The notes: generated by a model not told the origin, from the sequence alone. 64,000 nt of DNA from Brucella pseudintermedia (GCF_042697365.1 NZ_CP137604.1), one strand, 5' to 3'; positions 25,601-34,084 are shown, counted from the stretch's first letter. A program made the numbers and translations.

Positions 25601-25773
25601 CAGCTCGTTACTCGATGGGTCTGGTGATCTTCACCGGCATCGTGATCGGCACTATCTTCACGCTGTTCGTGGTGCCGATGTTCTACACCTTCATCGCGAA
25701 GAAGGATGTGGAAGGCGAGTATGTCGCCTCGTCCGACGAGGGCGGCGAACCGGCCCCCGCGCCACATCACTGA
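22684..25773 (+). CDS. RND multidrug efflux transporter (HAE1 family)
   Basis: 1029 aa with the duplicated 12-helix RND layout. The N-terminus is MSFSDIFIRRPVLATVVAL, the standard hydrophobe-exporter start. LAIGLVVDDAIVVLENIHR carries the proton-relay Asp-Asp pair in TM4. Periplasmic pore/docking loops occupy about residues 40-330 and 560-870. Together with the adaptor it forms a drug pump driven by the proton gradient; BepE/MexF-like proteins are the nearest recognised type. A terminator follows at once. Regulation by the divergent TetR gene is inferred from the shared control region. Confidence 0.93.
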   Translation: MSFSDIFIRRPVLATVVALMIILLGLQGIAQLTVREYPKVDETVITVTTTYAGASADLIQGFITAPIAEAVATTENIDYVTSSSRPSSSTVTVQMKLGANPDAALTEVIAKVNQVRGDLPDESDDPVIVKGTGQNFATMYLAAQNPNMTSEQITEYLERVIQPRMSTIQGVAKAEILGGQVYSMRVWLDPIQLAARQITAPEVLAAINASNFLSAPGTTKNEYVASSITLKSTLQTPEAFGAMPIKASGDDVVRLRDVARVELAAKSTDTIVSFNGSAGTFLGVFPTPAANPIDMAAAVRKELPSIQASLPEGMSLVLVYDATEQISSSIKEVFTTIGEAVAIVILVIIVFLGSFRSVLIPIVTIPISLIGVCFFLYVLGFSINLLSLLAMVLAIGLVVDDAIVVLENIHRHIEEGLRPMDAAFKGMKEITGSIIAMTITLAAVFAPLGFTGGLTGALFREFAFTLAGAVIISGVAALTISPMMCARMLKHGDQTRFQMFIDRTFSRFEKWYHRRVSNSLNYRGITLMIVIALMGLTGFLFMNTSSELAPEEDSGALFSMFQAPQYATSAYTNLYAEQIDELTKDLPELKTRFQIVGMDGGTTSGIALWVLNDWNERTRSQKQIQEDLTARISKVAGVEAFIFAPPSLPGTGGGLPISIALQSTGPADQVFELAEEIKNEAQASGQFIIVQNSLSFNAPQITITIDRDRAATLGVQISDIGSTLGLLTGGASVAKFDRDSNSYDIITQVPDSYRSNPEKLGDFYVRSVSGSMIPLSSVITISQNASPAAIEQFNQLNSATISALPLPGVTTGQGLQTLVDLAKSKMPEGFFLDYSGQSRLEVEQGNTILIAFGLAVIVIYLVLAAQFESFRDPFIIMMSVPLSIFGAIVPLNIGLGTLNIYTQVGLITLVGLITKHGILMVEFANQQRRLHGLSRRDAIIVAAETRLRPILMTTAAMALGVVPLIIATGAGAAARYSMGLVIFTGIVIGTIFTLFVVPMFYTFIAKKDVEGEYVASSDEGGEPAPAPHH

Positions 25774-25794
25774 AACTTGCGTTGAACCAACGAC

Positions 25795-25830
25795 AAAGGG
25801 CGGCCTAGAAATAGGTCGCCCTTTTTTGTT
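25795..25830 (+). terminator. Rho-independent terminator of the RND operon
   Basis: AAAGGGCGGCCT pairs with AGGTCGCCCTTT (one G-T wobble) around AGAAAT, followed by TTTTGTT, 20 bp after the pump stop. Confidence 0.85.
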
Positions 25831-25874
25831 CTGCTGACGTTGCGAATGCGGCGTTCCAACCCATATGAGCCAGT

Positions 25875-26858
25875 ATGATACCTTTGTCCGTTCTTGATCT
25901 TTCGCCCGTTCCCGAAGGTAGCGATGCAGCGCAGTCGCTGCGCAACACGCTGGAACTTGCGCAACATGCCGAACGGCTCGGCTTTCACCGTTACTGGCTC
26001 GCCGAGCACCACAATATGCCGGGCATCGCCAGTGCCGCGACATCCGTGGTCATTGGTTACGTCGCCAACGGCACCTCCACAATCCGCGTCGGCGCGGGCG
26101 GCGTCATGCTGCCCAATCATTCACCTTTGGTGATTGCGGAACAGTTCGGCACGCTGGCCTCCCTGTTTCCGGGCCGTATCGATCTCGGGCTTGGGCGCGC
26201 GCCCGGCACCGACCAGATCACCGCCCATGCGCTGCGTCGCAATCTCGACAGCGATGCAAACGCCTTTCCGCAGGATGTGGTCGAGTTGCTGAACTATTTC
26301 AAACCGGCTGAACCGGGCCAGCGTGTGCGCGCAGTGCCGGGCGAAGGATTGAATGTGCCGGTCTGGATTCTTGGCTCCAGCCTGTTTGGCGCGCAGCTTG
26401 CTGCCATGCTTGGCCTGCCATACGCATTCGCGTCGCACTTTGCGCCTGCGGAGATGGAACGCGCCATCGCGCTTTATCGCGAGCGGTTTGAACCGTCAGA
26501 ATATATGCAGAAGCCCTATGTGATGCTGGGTCTCAATGTGATTGCTGCCGACACCGACGAAGAGGCGAACTATCTTTTCACCTCGCAGCTACAGGCTTTC
26601 GTCAATTTGCGCAGCGGTCGCCCCGGCAAGCTTCCGGCGCCAGTCGAGGGCTATGCGGAACGCCTCGATCCGGCAGCGCAGGCGCTCGTGCGCCAGATGC
26701 TGTCATGCCGCGTGGTCGGCGGGCCGGAAACTGTGGCGAAGGGCATCAAGGCCTTTGCTGAAAGCACCGGTGCCGATGAGCTGATGCTGACCGGCATGAT
26801 CCATGACCACAAGAAGCGCCTGCATTCATACGAGATTGCAAGCCGCTCAATCGCCTGA
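25875..26858 (+). CDS. LLM-class flavin-dependent oxidoreductase
   Basis: 327 aa bacterial luciferase-like TIM barrel. The N-terminus MIPLSVLDLSPVPEGSDA with GFHRYWLAEHHNMPGIAS (about residues 40-58) and RIDLGLGRAPGTD are typical of the MsnO8/YhbW-type LLM subfamily. Members use reduced flavin and oxygen on small substrates; the substrate here cannot be told. It ends 12 bases inside the convergent LysR gene. No flavin reductase is adjacent; one is found at 39474. Confidence 0.88.
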   Translation: MIPLSVLDLSPVPEGSDAAQSLRNTLELAQHAERLGFHRYWLAEHHNMPGIASAATSVVIGYVANGTSTIRVGAGGVMLPNHSPLVIAEQFGTLASLFPGRIDLGLGRAPGTDQITAHALRRNLDSDANAFPQDVVELLNYFKPAEPGQRVRAVPGEGLNVPVWILGSSLFGAQLAAMLGLPYAFASHFAPAEMERAIALYRERFEPSEYMQKPYVMLGLNVIAADTDEEANYLFTSQLQAFVNLRSGRPGKLPAPVEGYAERLDPAAQALVRQMLSCRVVGGPETVAKGIKAFAESTGADELMLTGMIHDHKKRLHSYEIASRSIA

Positions 26859-27755
26859 CCGCTCGCTTTTGATTTCCGCCAGCAGCCAGTCTCGAAAAGC
26901 CGATACCGCCGGAGTGCTCGAACGAGCCTTCGGCGTCACAAAGTAATAGCTGCTCGGGCTTTTGACCGTGTGCGGACAGGCAACGACAAGCTGTCCGCTT
27001 TCAATCTCCGCGCGAATGAGGAAAAGCGGCATCAGCGCAACGCCGAGACCGGCAATGCAGGCCTGCGAGACATTGGAAAACTGCTCGAATCGCATGCCCG
27101 GAGACACCGGCGCAGCCATGTCGAGGCTCTTGAACCAGTGATCCCACGCGCCGGGGCGCGAGGCCATATTGAACAAAGGAAGCGGCAGAAGATCGCTCGG
27201 CGCTTGAACCGGGTTCCGTTGAAGAAATGCGGGGCTGCACACGGGCGCCACCGTTTCATCCATCAGGAACACGCTGTCGGCATTGGGCCAGTCCGGCTGG
27301 CCAATATGGATCGCCGCATCCAATCCTTCGCGATCAAAATCGAACTGGCCGATACGGGTCGCGAAATTGAGGATGATATCGGGATATTTCGCCACGAAAC
27401 GCGGAATGCGCGGTATCAGCCAGCGTGTCCCGAATGTGGGAAGGAAAGCGAGATTGAGCGTGGTGCCGCGCATCCGCGACATGACTTGCAGCGAGGCAGC
27501 GCGGATCGACGCGAGCGCCGGACCCACGGCCTTTAGATAGGCGCGTCCGGCATCCGACAACACCACATGGCGGCTGGTGCGGTCGAACAGTGCTGTCCCT
27601 AGTTGCTCTTCAAGCGTTGCAATCTGCCGGCTCACCGCGCCTTGCGTCAGCGACAGTTCCTCGGCCGCAGCCGAAAAGCTTTCATGCCGCGCGACCGCAT
27701 CGAAAGCGGCAAGCGCACTGGTGGAAGGAAGCAGGCGGCGTGATATTGAGGTCAT
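26847..27755 (-). CDS. LysR-family regulator, GcvA-like
   Basis: 302 aa. The N-terminal winged HTH reads LPSTSALAAFDAVARHESFSAAAEELSLTQGAVSRQI, matching the GcvA subgroup (PP.LAALRAFEAAARH.SF). The C-terminal two-lobed effector domain follows (residues 95-295). It lies divergently 100 bp from the glutaryl-CoA dehydrogenase gene, whose operon it probably activates; this is the common arrangement for gcdH in proteobacteria. The effector is likely a glutarate-pathway metabolite, which is inference. Confidence 0.88.
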   Translation of the reverse strand: MTSISRRLLPSTSALAAFDAVARHESFSAAAEELSLTQGAVSRQIATLEEQLGTALFDRTSRHVVLSDAGRAYLKAVGPALASIRAASLQVMSRMRGTTLNLAFLPTFGTRWLIPRIPRFVAKYPDIILNFATRIGQFDFDREGLDAAIHIGQPDWPNADSVFLMDETVAPVCSPAFLQRNPVQAPSDLLPLPLFNMASRPGAWDHWFKSLDMAAPVSPGMRFEQFSNVSQACIAGLGVALMPLFLIRAEIESGQLVVACPHTVKSPSSYYFVTPKARSSTPAVSAFRDWLLAEIKSERSGD

Positions 27756-27857
27756 GATCCATTACTAAATGGAATAGATCGATGAGTAAACGTCGATTGC
27801 GCCGAACCGAGGCACGGTTCATATTTCCTGCAAATTTTCATTGAGGAGAATACACTG

Positions 27858-29042
27858 ATGTCACGTGCGGCTTTTAGCTGGGAAGACCCGTTTCTGCTGG
27901 ATGACCAGCTGACCGAAGACGAGCGCATGATACGCGACTCGGCCAAGGCTTTCGCGACGGATGTTCTGCTGCCTCGCGTTGAAAAGGCTTATCTGGACGA
28001 GACGACCGATCCGGAGCTGTTCCGCCTGATGGGGCAGGCCGGTCTTCTGGGCGTGACGCTTCCTGAAGAGTACGGCGCGGCCAATGCGGGCTATGTTGCC
28101 TATGGTCTGGTGGCGCGCGAGGTCGAGCGTGTCGATTCCGGTTATCGTTCGATGATGAGCGTGCAGTCGTCGCTCGTGATGTATCCGATCTATGCCTATG
28201 GCTCGGACGAACAGCGCAAGAAATATCTTCCGGGCCTTGTCTCCGGCGAGCTGATCGGCTGCTTCGGCCTGACCGAGCCTGATGCGGGTTCCGACCCAGC
28301 AGGCATGAAGACCCGCGCCGAAAAGATCGACGGGGGCTATCGCCTCACAGGCTCGAAGATGTGGATCTCGAACTCGCCGATCGCCGATGTGTTCGTCGTC
28401 TGGGCAAAGTCTGCAGCGCATGACAATGCCATTCGCGGCTTCGTGCTTGAAAAGGGCATGAAGGGCCTTTCCGCGCCGAAGATCGGCGGCAAGCTTTCGC
28501 TGCGCGCCTCGATCACTGGCGAAATCGTCATGGACGGCGTCGAAGTCTCGGAAGATGCGCTTCTGCCGAATGTCTCCGGCCTCAAGGGTCCCTTCGGCTG
28601 CCTCAATCGCGCCCGTTACGGCATTTCCTGGGGCGTGCTTGGCGCTGCGGAAGATTGCTGGTTCCGTGCCCGTCAGTACGGCCTTGACCGCAAGCAGTTC
28701 AACAAGCCGCTGGCCGGCACGCAGCTTTACCAGAAAAAGCTGGCAGACATGCAGACCGAAATCGCGCTCGGCCTTCAGGCTTCGTTGCGCGTCGGTCGTC
28801 TGTTCGACGACGGCAAGATGGCGCCGGAAATGATTTCCATCGTCAAGCGCAACAATTGCGGCAAGGCGCTCGATATTGCGCGCCAGGCCCGTGACATGCA
28901 TGGCGGCAATGGTATTCAGATCGAATACCACGTCATGCGCCACGCGCAGAATCTGGAAACTGTGAACACCTATGAAGGCACGCATGACGTTCATGCGCTG
29001 ATCCTGGGCCGCGCCCAGACCGGTATTCAGGCTTTCTTCTGA
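27858..29042 (+). CDS. gcdH: Glutaryl-CoA dehydrogenase
   Basis: 394 aa acyl-CoA dehydrogenase. It has FGLTEPDAGSDPAGMKTRAEK (FAD/substrate region), the GSKMWISNSPIADVFVVWAK stretch and the C-terminal YEGTHDVHALILGR. The catalytic Glu lies in the conserved TYEGTHD motif, as in GcdH. It oxidises and decarboxylates glutaryl-CoA to crotonyl-CoA in lysine, tryptophan and glutarate catabolism. GAGGAG lies 10 bases before the ATG. A terminator-like hairpin lies between it and the downstream CoA-transferase, so the two may be only partly coupled. Confidence 0.93.
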   Translation: MSRAAFSWEDPFLLDDQLTEDERMIRDSAKAFATDVLLPRVEKAYLDETTDPELFRLMGQAGLLGVTLPEEYGAANAGYVAYGLVAREVERVDSGYRSMMSVQSSLVMYPIYAYGSDEQRKKYLPGLVSGELIGCFGLTEPDAGSDPAGMKTRAEKIDGGYRLTGSKMWISNSPIADVFVVWAKSAAHDNAIRGFVLEKGMKGLSAPKIGGKLSLRASITGEIVMDGVEVSEDALLPNVSGLKGPFGCLNRARYGISWGVLGAAEDCWFRARQYGLDRKQFNKPLAGTQLYQKKLADMQTEIALGLQASLRVGRLFDDGKMAPEMISIVKRNNCGKALDIARQARDMHGGNGIQIEYHVMRHAQNLETVNTYEGTHDVHALILGRAQTGIQAFF

Positions 29043-29069
29043 TCGCTGTACCGCCAGCCTTCCATTCGG

Positions 29070-29100
29070 GCCCGTTCGCAGTTCGCGGGCGGGCTTTTTT
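29070..29100 (+). terminator. Hairpin terminator after gcdH
   Basis: A ten-bp stem from GCCCGTTCGC and GCGGGCGGGC (with two G-T pairs) is followed by six T. It sits 28 bp after gcdH and 15 bp before the next gene, so some read-through is expected if both form an operon. Confidence 0.7.
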
Positions 29101-29114
29101 ACAAAGGTTACATC

Positions 29115-30260
29115 ATGCAGAATACACCGCTTGACGGTCTCAAGGTGGTAGAACTGGCGCGCATTCTTGCAGGGCCATGGGTAGGGCAGACGCTTTCCGA
29201 TCTTGGAGCTGACGTTATCAAGGTGGAAAGCCCCGAAGGCGACGATACGCGTAAATGGGGACCGCCTTTCATCGATGTGGAAGGCGAACAGTCAGCCGCT
29301 TATTTCCACGCCTGCAATCGCGGCAAGCGCTCGATTACAGCGGATTTCCGCACCGACGAGGGCAGGGAACTGGTGCGCCGGCTGGTGGCAGAGGCAGATG
29401 TCGTTATCGAAAACTTCAAGCTTGGCGGGCTCGACAAATACGGCCTCGATTACGAGAGCCTGAAGGCCGTCAACCCACGCCTGATCTATTGCTCGATCAC
29501 CGGTTTCGGCCACACCGGACCTTACGCGGAGCGCGCAGGCTATGATTTCATGATCCAGGGCATGGGCGGCATCATGGACCTCACCGGCGATCCCGAAGGC
29601 GAGCCGCAGAAGATCGGCGTGGCCTTTGCCGACATTTTTACCGGGCTTTATAGCGTGATTGCGATCCAGTCGGCGCTCATCATGCGCGAGCGCACCGGCA
29701 CCGGCCAGCATATCGATATGGCGCTGTTCGACTGCATGTCGGCAGTGCTTGCCAATCAGGCGATGAACTATCTGGCGTCAGGCATATCGCCGAAGCGCAT
29801 GGGCAATGCGCATCCGAACATCGCGCCCTATCAGACATTGCCGGTTTCCGACGGCTATTTCATCATCGCCTGCGGCAATGACGGACAATTCGGCAAGCTG
29901 ACTTCATTGCTCGGCATTGGCGATCTCGCGGCCGACGAGCGTTTCACCAGCAATTCGGCGCGTGTCGCCAACCGCGCTGAATTGACCGCCCTTCTGGAAG
30001 AAAAGACGCGGACGTGGAAGCGCGACGATCTTCTGGCTGAACTCGCGAGAATCGGCGTGCCCGCCGGCCCGATCAATACGGTCGCCGATGTGTTCGCAGA
30101 CCCGCAATTTGAGGCGAGGGCGATGAAGATCGACCCGCAAGGGGTTCCCGGCTTACGGACGCCCATTCGCTTCTCCGATGCCGAACTGAAGCTCGACAGA
30201 CGCTCGCCAAAGCTTGGAGAGCACAGCGACGCGATCCTTTCCGAAATCGGCAAAAGCTAA
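29115..30260 (+). CDS. CaiB/BaiF-family (type III) CoA-transferase
   Basis: 381 aa. It starts PLDGLKVVELARILAGPWVGQTLSDLGADVIKVESPEGDDTR, the family N-terminal signature. The catalytic Asp lies in the downstream GYDFMIQGMGGIMDLTGDPEGEPQKIG region. Placed directly after gcdH, it most likely activates glutarate (or another dicarboxylate) using succinyl-CoA, as in the succinyl-CoA:glutarate CoA-transferase route. The exact acyl substrate is inferred from the neighbour, not the sequence. It ends at a short hairpin (30283-30308) ahead of the tRNA. Confidence 0.88.
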   Translation: MQNTPLDGLKVVELARILAGPWVGQTLSDLGADVIKVESPEGDDTRKWGPPFIDVEGEQSAAYFHACNRGKRSITADFRTDEGRELVRRLVAEADVVIENFKLGGLDKYGLDYESLKAVNPRLIYCSITGFGHTGPYAERAGYDFMIQGMGGIMDLTGDPEGEPQKIGVAFADIFTGLYSVIAIQSALIMRERTGTGQHIDMALFDCMSAVLANQAMNYLASGISPKRMGNAHPNIAPYQTLPVSDGYFIIACGNDGQFGKLTSLLGIGDLAADERFTSNSARVANRAELTALLEEKTRTWKRDDLLAELARIGVPAGPINTVADVFADPQFEARAMKIDPQGVPGLRTPIRFSDAELKLDRRSPKLGEHSDAILSEIGKS

Positions 30261-30405
30261 ACGGAAAAACGACTTTCTATCGGCGCGCTCTTCGATGAAG
30301 GGCGCGTTTTGCTTGTCTTGCATTGATGAGAAGTGAATGTCTCTAATCAAGAAATAGCTTCAACCCCTTGCGGGGAAAGAGTTTTAGATTGTTCTTGAGA
30401 GAAGA

Positions 30406-30490
30406 TGGTGCGGTCGAGAAGACTCGAACTTCCACGGGTTGCCCCACAGCGACCTCAACGCTGCGCGTCTACCAATTCCGCCACGACCGC
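30406..30490 (-). tRNA. tRNA-Leu (anticodon GAG)
   Basis: On the minus strand an 85-nt cloverleaf starts GCGGTCGTGGCGGAATTGG and ends CGACCGC-A with encoded CCA. The 7-bp acceptor stem GCGGTCG pairs with CGACCGC. The anticodon arm is CAGCG-TTGAGGT-CGCTG (anticodon GAG), the T loop TTCGAGT, and the long variable arm is typical of leucine. It shares its acceptor and D-arm start with the split tRNA-Leu(UAA) at 56272. Confidence 0.95.
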
Positions 30491-30796
30491 CCGTGGTAGG
30501 AGCCGAACTCCGTCGGCGAGTGGGCATTTAGCAAATCACCTTGGGGTGCACAAGCCCCATATGCATCTTCCGGCAATCTTTTTGAAAAAGAATGTAAAAA
30601 TGCGGATGCCCAATCATGCGCGGCAAGGTCAAAACCCCGATTTTCCGGGCTTTTTCAAAGACTTCCACAAATCAGAAAAATTTCTGAAAAACGTCATTGA
30701 AGGGGATGTATGGCACCAAGAAAGAACTCGGGGGAGCAATAAGAAGCGAATCCGGCGAATCCGATTCATTCGGATTCGTTTTGACTGCCGAAAGGC
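30491..30796. other. Intergenic region between tRNA-Leu and patatin gene
   Basis: 306 bp with no convincing gene. It holds the tRNA promoter side and a 9-bp perfect hairpin at 30756-30782 (CGAATCCGA / TCGGATTCG, then TTTT). Partial copies of GAATCCGG precede the hairpin. Confidence 0.6.
30756..30782 (+). terminator. Hairpin near patatin stop
   Basis: The perfect 9-bp stem CGAATCCGA/TCGGATTCG with loop TTCAT is followed by TTTT on the plus strand. It lies just beyond the patatin stop, which is on the minus strand, where the T-run is less favourable; the hairpin may serve convergent transcription. Confidence 0.45.
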
Positions 30797-31741
30797 TCAG
30801 CCAGCGATACCCTGCAACCGCCTGATATCCTCCAGGCGTTTTAATGTTTCAGTATAGCCGGCGTCGATTGCCTCGGATGCGCGGTGGAAATCGGCAAGCC
30901 CGATCTGTCCTACAACCGGCATAAGGGTGACGTCCGGCGGGTCGCCTGCCATGCGAGCGCGCGATATACGATCCTGAATGATGTTGAAGGCTTCCATCAT
31001 CACGCCGGTTATGCCTAGGCGCGTTTCCTTCTCGCCATGAACCGCGTCAATGAGACTGTCCTGCCGGGTCTGCGCATGTTTGATGACTGCGGCGCGGCCA
31101 TACTGGTCATAATGGAGATTGACCGCCAGAACGAGGCGCTGCTCATAGGCGCGGCATACGGATACAGGCACCGGGTTGACCAATGCGCCGTCAACCAGCA
31201 CGCGCTCTTGCCAGCGCACAGGCTCGAAAGCGCCGGGCAGGGCGTAGGAGGCACGCATAGCCTCCACCAGAGGGCCAGAGGACAGCCAGATTTCGTGACC
31301 GGTACGTAACTCGGTGCAGATCGCGACAAAGGGGCGGTCGAGTTCCTCGATGCGCAAGCCATCCAGATGTTCGCGCAGACGTCCGTCCAGCTTCATGCCG
31401 CCAAACAATCCGCTACCGCGAAATGTAATGTCGAGAAGGTTGAACATGCGTCGCCGGGTGAGGCTGCGGGCGAACTCTTCCAGTTCGTCCAGCTTTCCGG
31501 CCAGATAACAGCCCCCAACAAGCGCACCGATGGAGGTTCCGGCGATCATCTCGATATCGATATTGGCTTCGTCCAGCGCGCGCAGCACGCCGATATGCGC
31601 CCAGCCGCGTGCAGCCCCTCCGCCCAGCGCCAGGGCAATGCGGCGCGGCTCACGCTTGGTTTCAGGCTTCTCAACGGTTTCTTCTGCGGGCGGTGCAAGG
31701 TCGCTATTCGCAGCCTTCCGCTTCTGCCCCCACGCGAGCAT
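30797..31741 (-). CDS. Patatin-like phospholipase (RssA/YlbK type)
   Basis: 314 aa. The patatin oxyanion motif GGGAARGWAHIGVL (about residue 42) is followed by the nucleophile elbow GTSIGALVGG and the catalytic Asp in DGALVNPVPV. This is a Ser-Asp dyad lipid acyl hydrolase. No signal peptide or transmembrane segment is visible, so it is probably cytoplasmic or peripheral. The ATG at 31741 is favoured because AAGAGG is about 11 bases upstream; a GTG four codons earlier would overlap that site. An acidic linker (PPAEETVEKPETKREP) separates the start from the domain. Confidence 0.86.
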   Translation of the reverse strand: MLAWGQKRKAANSDLAPPAEETVEKPETKREPRRIALALGGGAARGWAHIGVLRALDEANIDIEMIAGTSIGALVGGCYLAGKLDELEEFARSLTRRRMFNLLDITFRGSGLFGGMKLDGRLREHLDGLRIEELDRPFVAICTELRTGHEIWLSSGPLVEAMRASYALPGAFEPVRWQERVLVDGALVNPVPVSVCRAYEQRLVLAVNLHYDQYGRAAVIKHAQTRQDSLIDAVHGEKETRLGITGVMMEAFNIIQDRISRARMAGDPPDVTLMPVVGQIGLADFHRASEAIDAGYTETLKRLEDIRRLQGIAG

Positions 31742-31938
31742 CACGATAGACACCTCTTCGTTTCCGCCTGAATCACTTCCGGTCCGTCCGGAAATGCACA
31801 GGCAAACAGCTAAAACGATTCCGACGGTTCCGTCTGGCAGGAACAGCTTCAGCCTAATGAAACATGGTATCCAAAGAATAAATGCTGCGAATTGATGGCG
31901 CGACTCATATTCGCGCCATCACTTCCTTTTGACCGAAG

Positions 31939-32364
31939 TTAGTGTGCGTGATCGCAGGGGTCTTCGACAGTCAGGGAAATATCGCCATTTCGGGCGATAA
32001 CCTGCCGATAAAAGCAGGAACGGCGGCCCGTATGGCAGGTCGGCCCGTCGCCAGCGACGCGCACTTTCAGCCAGAGCGCATCCTGATCGCAATCCGTGCG
32101 CAACTCGACCACGCTTTGCAGATTGCCCGACGTCTCGCCTTTCTTCCAGAGCGTGCCCCGCGAGCGGGACCAGTAATGCGCTATTCCCGTTTCAAGCGTA
32201 AGGCGCAACGCTTCCTCGTTCATATGGGCGACCATCAGCAATTCGCCGTCGCGCGCATCGGTAACGACAGCGGTGATGAGGCCCGATGCGTCGAAGCGCG
32301 GCATGAAAGCCGCGCCTTCTTCTACGGCCTTCTTGTCGGAAGGCTGGGTGGGAAAGAAGCTCAT
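31939..32364 (-). CDS. hisI: Phosphoribosyl-AMP cyclohydrolase
   Basis: 141 aa, a single-domain HisI without the HisE fusion. RFDASGLITAVVTDARDGELLMVAHMNEEAL and TGIAHYWSRSRGTLWKKGETSGN are strongly conserved. The zinc/magnesium motifs CDQDALWLKV and CHTGRRSCFYR are intact. It opens the adenine ring of PR-AMP, the third step of histidine synthesis. It lies 10 bp downstream of folE on the same strand, so the two ring-opening cyclohydrolases are probably co-transcribed. Confidence 0.96.
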   Translation of the reverse strand: MSFFPTQPSDKKAVEEGAAFMPRFDASGLITAVVTDARDGELLMVAHMNEEALRLTLETGIAHYWSRSRGTLWKKGETSGNLQSVVELRTDCDQDALWLKVRVAGDGPTCHTGRRSCFYRQVIARNGDISLTVEDPCDHAH

Positions 32365-32374
32365 TCTCAGCCGT

Positions 32375-33016
32375 TTATCTGCGGGTCAGGGTCATGAAGC
32401 GGACCTGCTCCTCCGCATTAACCTGCATTTCGCCGGTAAATGTGGTGGTGATGGTCGTCGAACCTTGCTTGCGGATGCCGCGCATGGCCATGCACATATG
32501 CTCGGCCTCGATCATGACGGCAACGCCGCGAGGCTTGAGAATACGCTGAATGCTGTCGGCGATTTGGGCGGTTATGCTTTCCTGTGTCTGCAGGCGGCGC
32601 GCGAAAATATCCACGACGCGAGCGATCTTGGAAAGGCCAACCACCTTGTGATCGGGCAGATAGGCGACATGCGCCTTGCCGATGATCGGCACCATATGAT
32701 GCTCGCAATGCGAATGGAACGAAATGTCCTTGACGAGAACAAGGTCGTTATAGCCGCCGACTTCCTCAAACACCGTGCCGAGGACTTCTTCCGGGCTTTC
32801 AGTATAGCCTGCGAACAGTTCCTTATAGGCCTTGGCCACGCGCTTCGGCGTTTCCAGAAGACCTTCGCGCTCCGGGTCGTCGCCGGCCCAAAGCAAAAGC
32901 GTGCGTACGGCGGCTTCTGCATCAGCCTGCGTCGGCTTGCCATGCAAAAGAGTTACGTCTGCCTGCTTGTTCGGCAGGCCGGATTCGTCATCTTCTTTGA
33001 GGATGCGAGCGTCCAT
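32375..33016 (-). CDS. folE: GTP cyclohydrolase I (FolE1)
   Basis: 213 aa. The zinc and catalytic motif HSHCEHHMVP (about residue 103) and EHMCMAMRGIRKQGS (second zinc cysteine, about 175) are present. LARVVDIFARRLQTQE matches the substrate-binding block. It converts GTP to dihydroneopterin triphosphate, the entry to folate. It also supplies the queuosine precursor route that feeds queA/tgt, far upstream in this window. Followed by hisI on the same strand. GGAGAATACTG lies before the ATG. Confidence 0.96.
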   Translation of the reverse strand: MDARILKEDDESGLPNKQADVTLLHGKPTQADAEAAVRTLLLWAGDDPEREGLLETPKRVAKAYKELFAGYTESPEEVLGTVFEEVGGYNDLVLVKDISFHSHCEHHMVPIIGKAHVAYLPDHKVVGLSKIARVVDIFARRLQTQESITAQIADSIQRILKPRGVAVMIEAEHMCMAMRGIRKQGSTTITTTFTGEMQVNAEEQVRFMTLTRR

Positions 33017-33275
33017 CAGTATTCTCCAGTAGTCTCCTTCGAGGAGGAGACGAGTTAAACGGACAATACAACGATACGCTTTGCGAGCGGGCGATGTATT
33101 GATCCGGCGCTTAAGATCACCGGACAGGTTTTCGTGCGACTGCCCCCGGGGTCTGTGCTATTGTTACCCATGGCGCAGACGCTACTTGCCTATTATATAG
33201 ACAATAAATTGCAACTTCAAACCGCAGTCGGACGACAAAATTATGTTTTTCTCCGGCATCGCGGAAGGTTCGCCC

Positions 33276-33716
33276 ATGATCGATGACATTTATAACAAAC
33301 GTATCCTGGAATTTGCCGGAAACATGGAGCGCCTGGGGCGTCTGCCGGAGCCGGACGCGGTTGCCAAAGTGCACTCCAAACTGTGCGGCTCGACCGTTAC
33401 CGTCTATCTGAAAATGACCGATGGCGTCGTGACGGATTTCGCGCATGAGGTGAAGGCCTGCGCGCTTGGACAGGCATCATCCTCCGTCATGGCACGCAAT
33501 ATCATCGGCGCCTCCGCAGAGGAGCTGAAGGCCCTCCGCGATGAAATGTACAAGATGCTCAAGGAAGAAGGCCCGGCGCCGGAGGGGCGCTTTGCCGATC
33601 TGAAGTATTTTGAGCCGGTGCGCGAATACAAGGCGCGTCATGCCTCCACGCTGCTGACCTTCGATGCGGTTGTCGATTGCATCCGGCAGATAGAGGAAAA
33701 GGCCAAAGCTGCCTGA
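33276..33716 (+). CDS. Iron-sulfur scaffold protein, NifU-N/IscU type
   Basis: 146 aa. Three conserved cysteines are found: KVHSKLCGSTVTVYL, HEVKACALGQASSSVMARN and VVDCIRQ, the pattern of a U-type scaffold. HSKLCGS replaces the NP.CGD of canonical IscU, a variation common in alphaproteobacteria. It would assemble or deliver Fe-S clusters. The ATG at 33276 is favoured by GGAAGG eight bases upstream. It ends one base inside the yidD start (TGATG). No isc or suf operon is adjacent, so it may supply a specific target. Confidence 0.85.
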   Translation: MIDDIYNKRILEFAGNMERLGRLPEPDAVAKVHSKLCGSTVTVYLKMTDGVVTDFAHEVKACALGQASSSVMARNIIGASAEELKALRDEMYKMLKEEGPAPEGRFADLKYFEPVREYKARHASTLLTFDAVVDCIRQIEEKAKAA

Positions 33717-34084
33717 TGTGTGTCTGCGGCAAGGACCATGCGGGTGAGGGCGCGCCGAAACGCTATAGCCGGAACTTTACCGATCGCTGGCGCAAGACGC
33801 CCGGAAGACTGGTCGGCACGGCGTTCGTGCGATTCTATCAATTGACCTTATCGTCGCTCATCGGCAATTCCTGCCGGCATCTGCCAACCTGTTCCGAATA
33901 TGCCTACGAAGCTATCGCCCGTCACGGATTGTGGAGCGGCGGCTGGATGGGGCTTTTTCGCATCATGCGCTGCGGACCGTTCGGCACACATGGATTCGAT
34001 CCCGTACCGCGAGTACTGCCGTCCGACCTGAAATGGTATCTGCCCTGGCGTTACTGGCGATGCTCGTCGCCCCGCGATTTCTAA
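33716..34084 (+). CDS. yidD: Membrane protein insertion efficiency factor YidD
   Basis: 122 aa. The family core is LSSLIGNSCRHLPTCSEYAYEAIARHGLWSGGWMGLFRIMRCGPFGTHGFDPVP, with its conserved cysteines and CSEYA motif. YidD helps YidC-dependent membrane protein insertion at the inner face. It is usually next to yidC/rnpA, but here it is coupled by a one-base overlap to the Fe-S scaffold, the arrangement seen in Rhizobiales. The basic N-terminus GAPKRYSRNFTDRWRK probably contacts the membrane. Confidence 0.9.
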   Translation: MCVCGKDHAGEGAPKRYSRNFTDRWRKTPGRLVGTAFVRFYQLTLSSLIGNSCRHLPTCSEYAYEAIARHGLWSGGWMGLFRIMRCGPFGTHGFDPVPRVLPSDLKWYLPWRYWRCSSPRDF

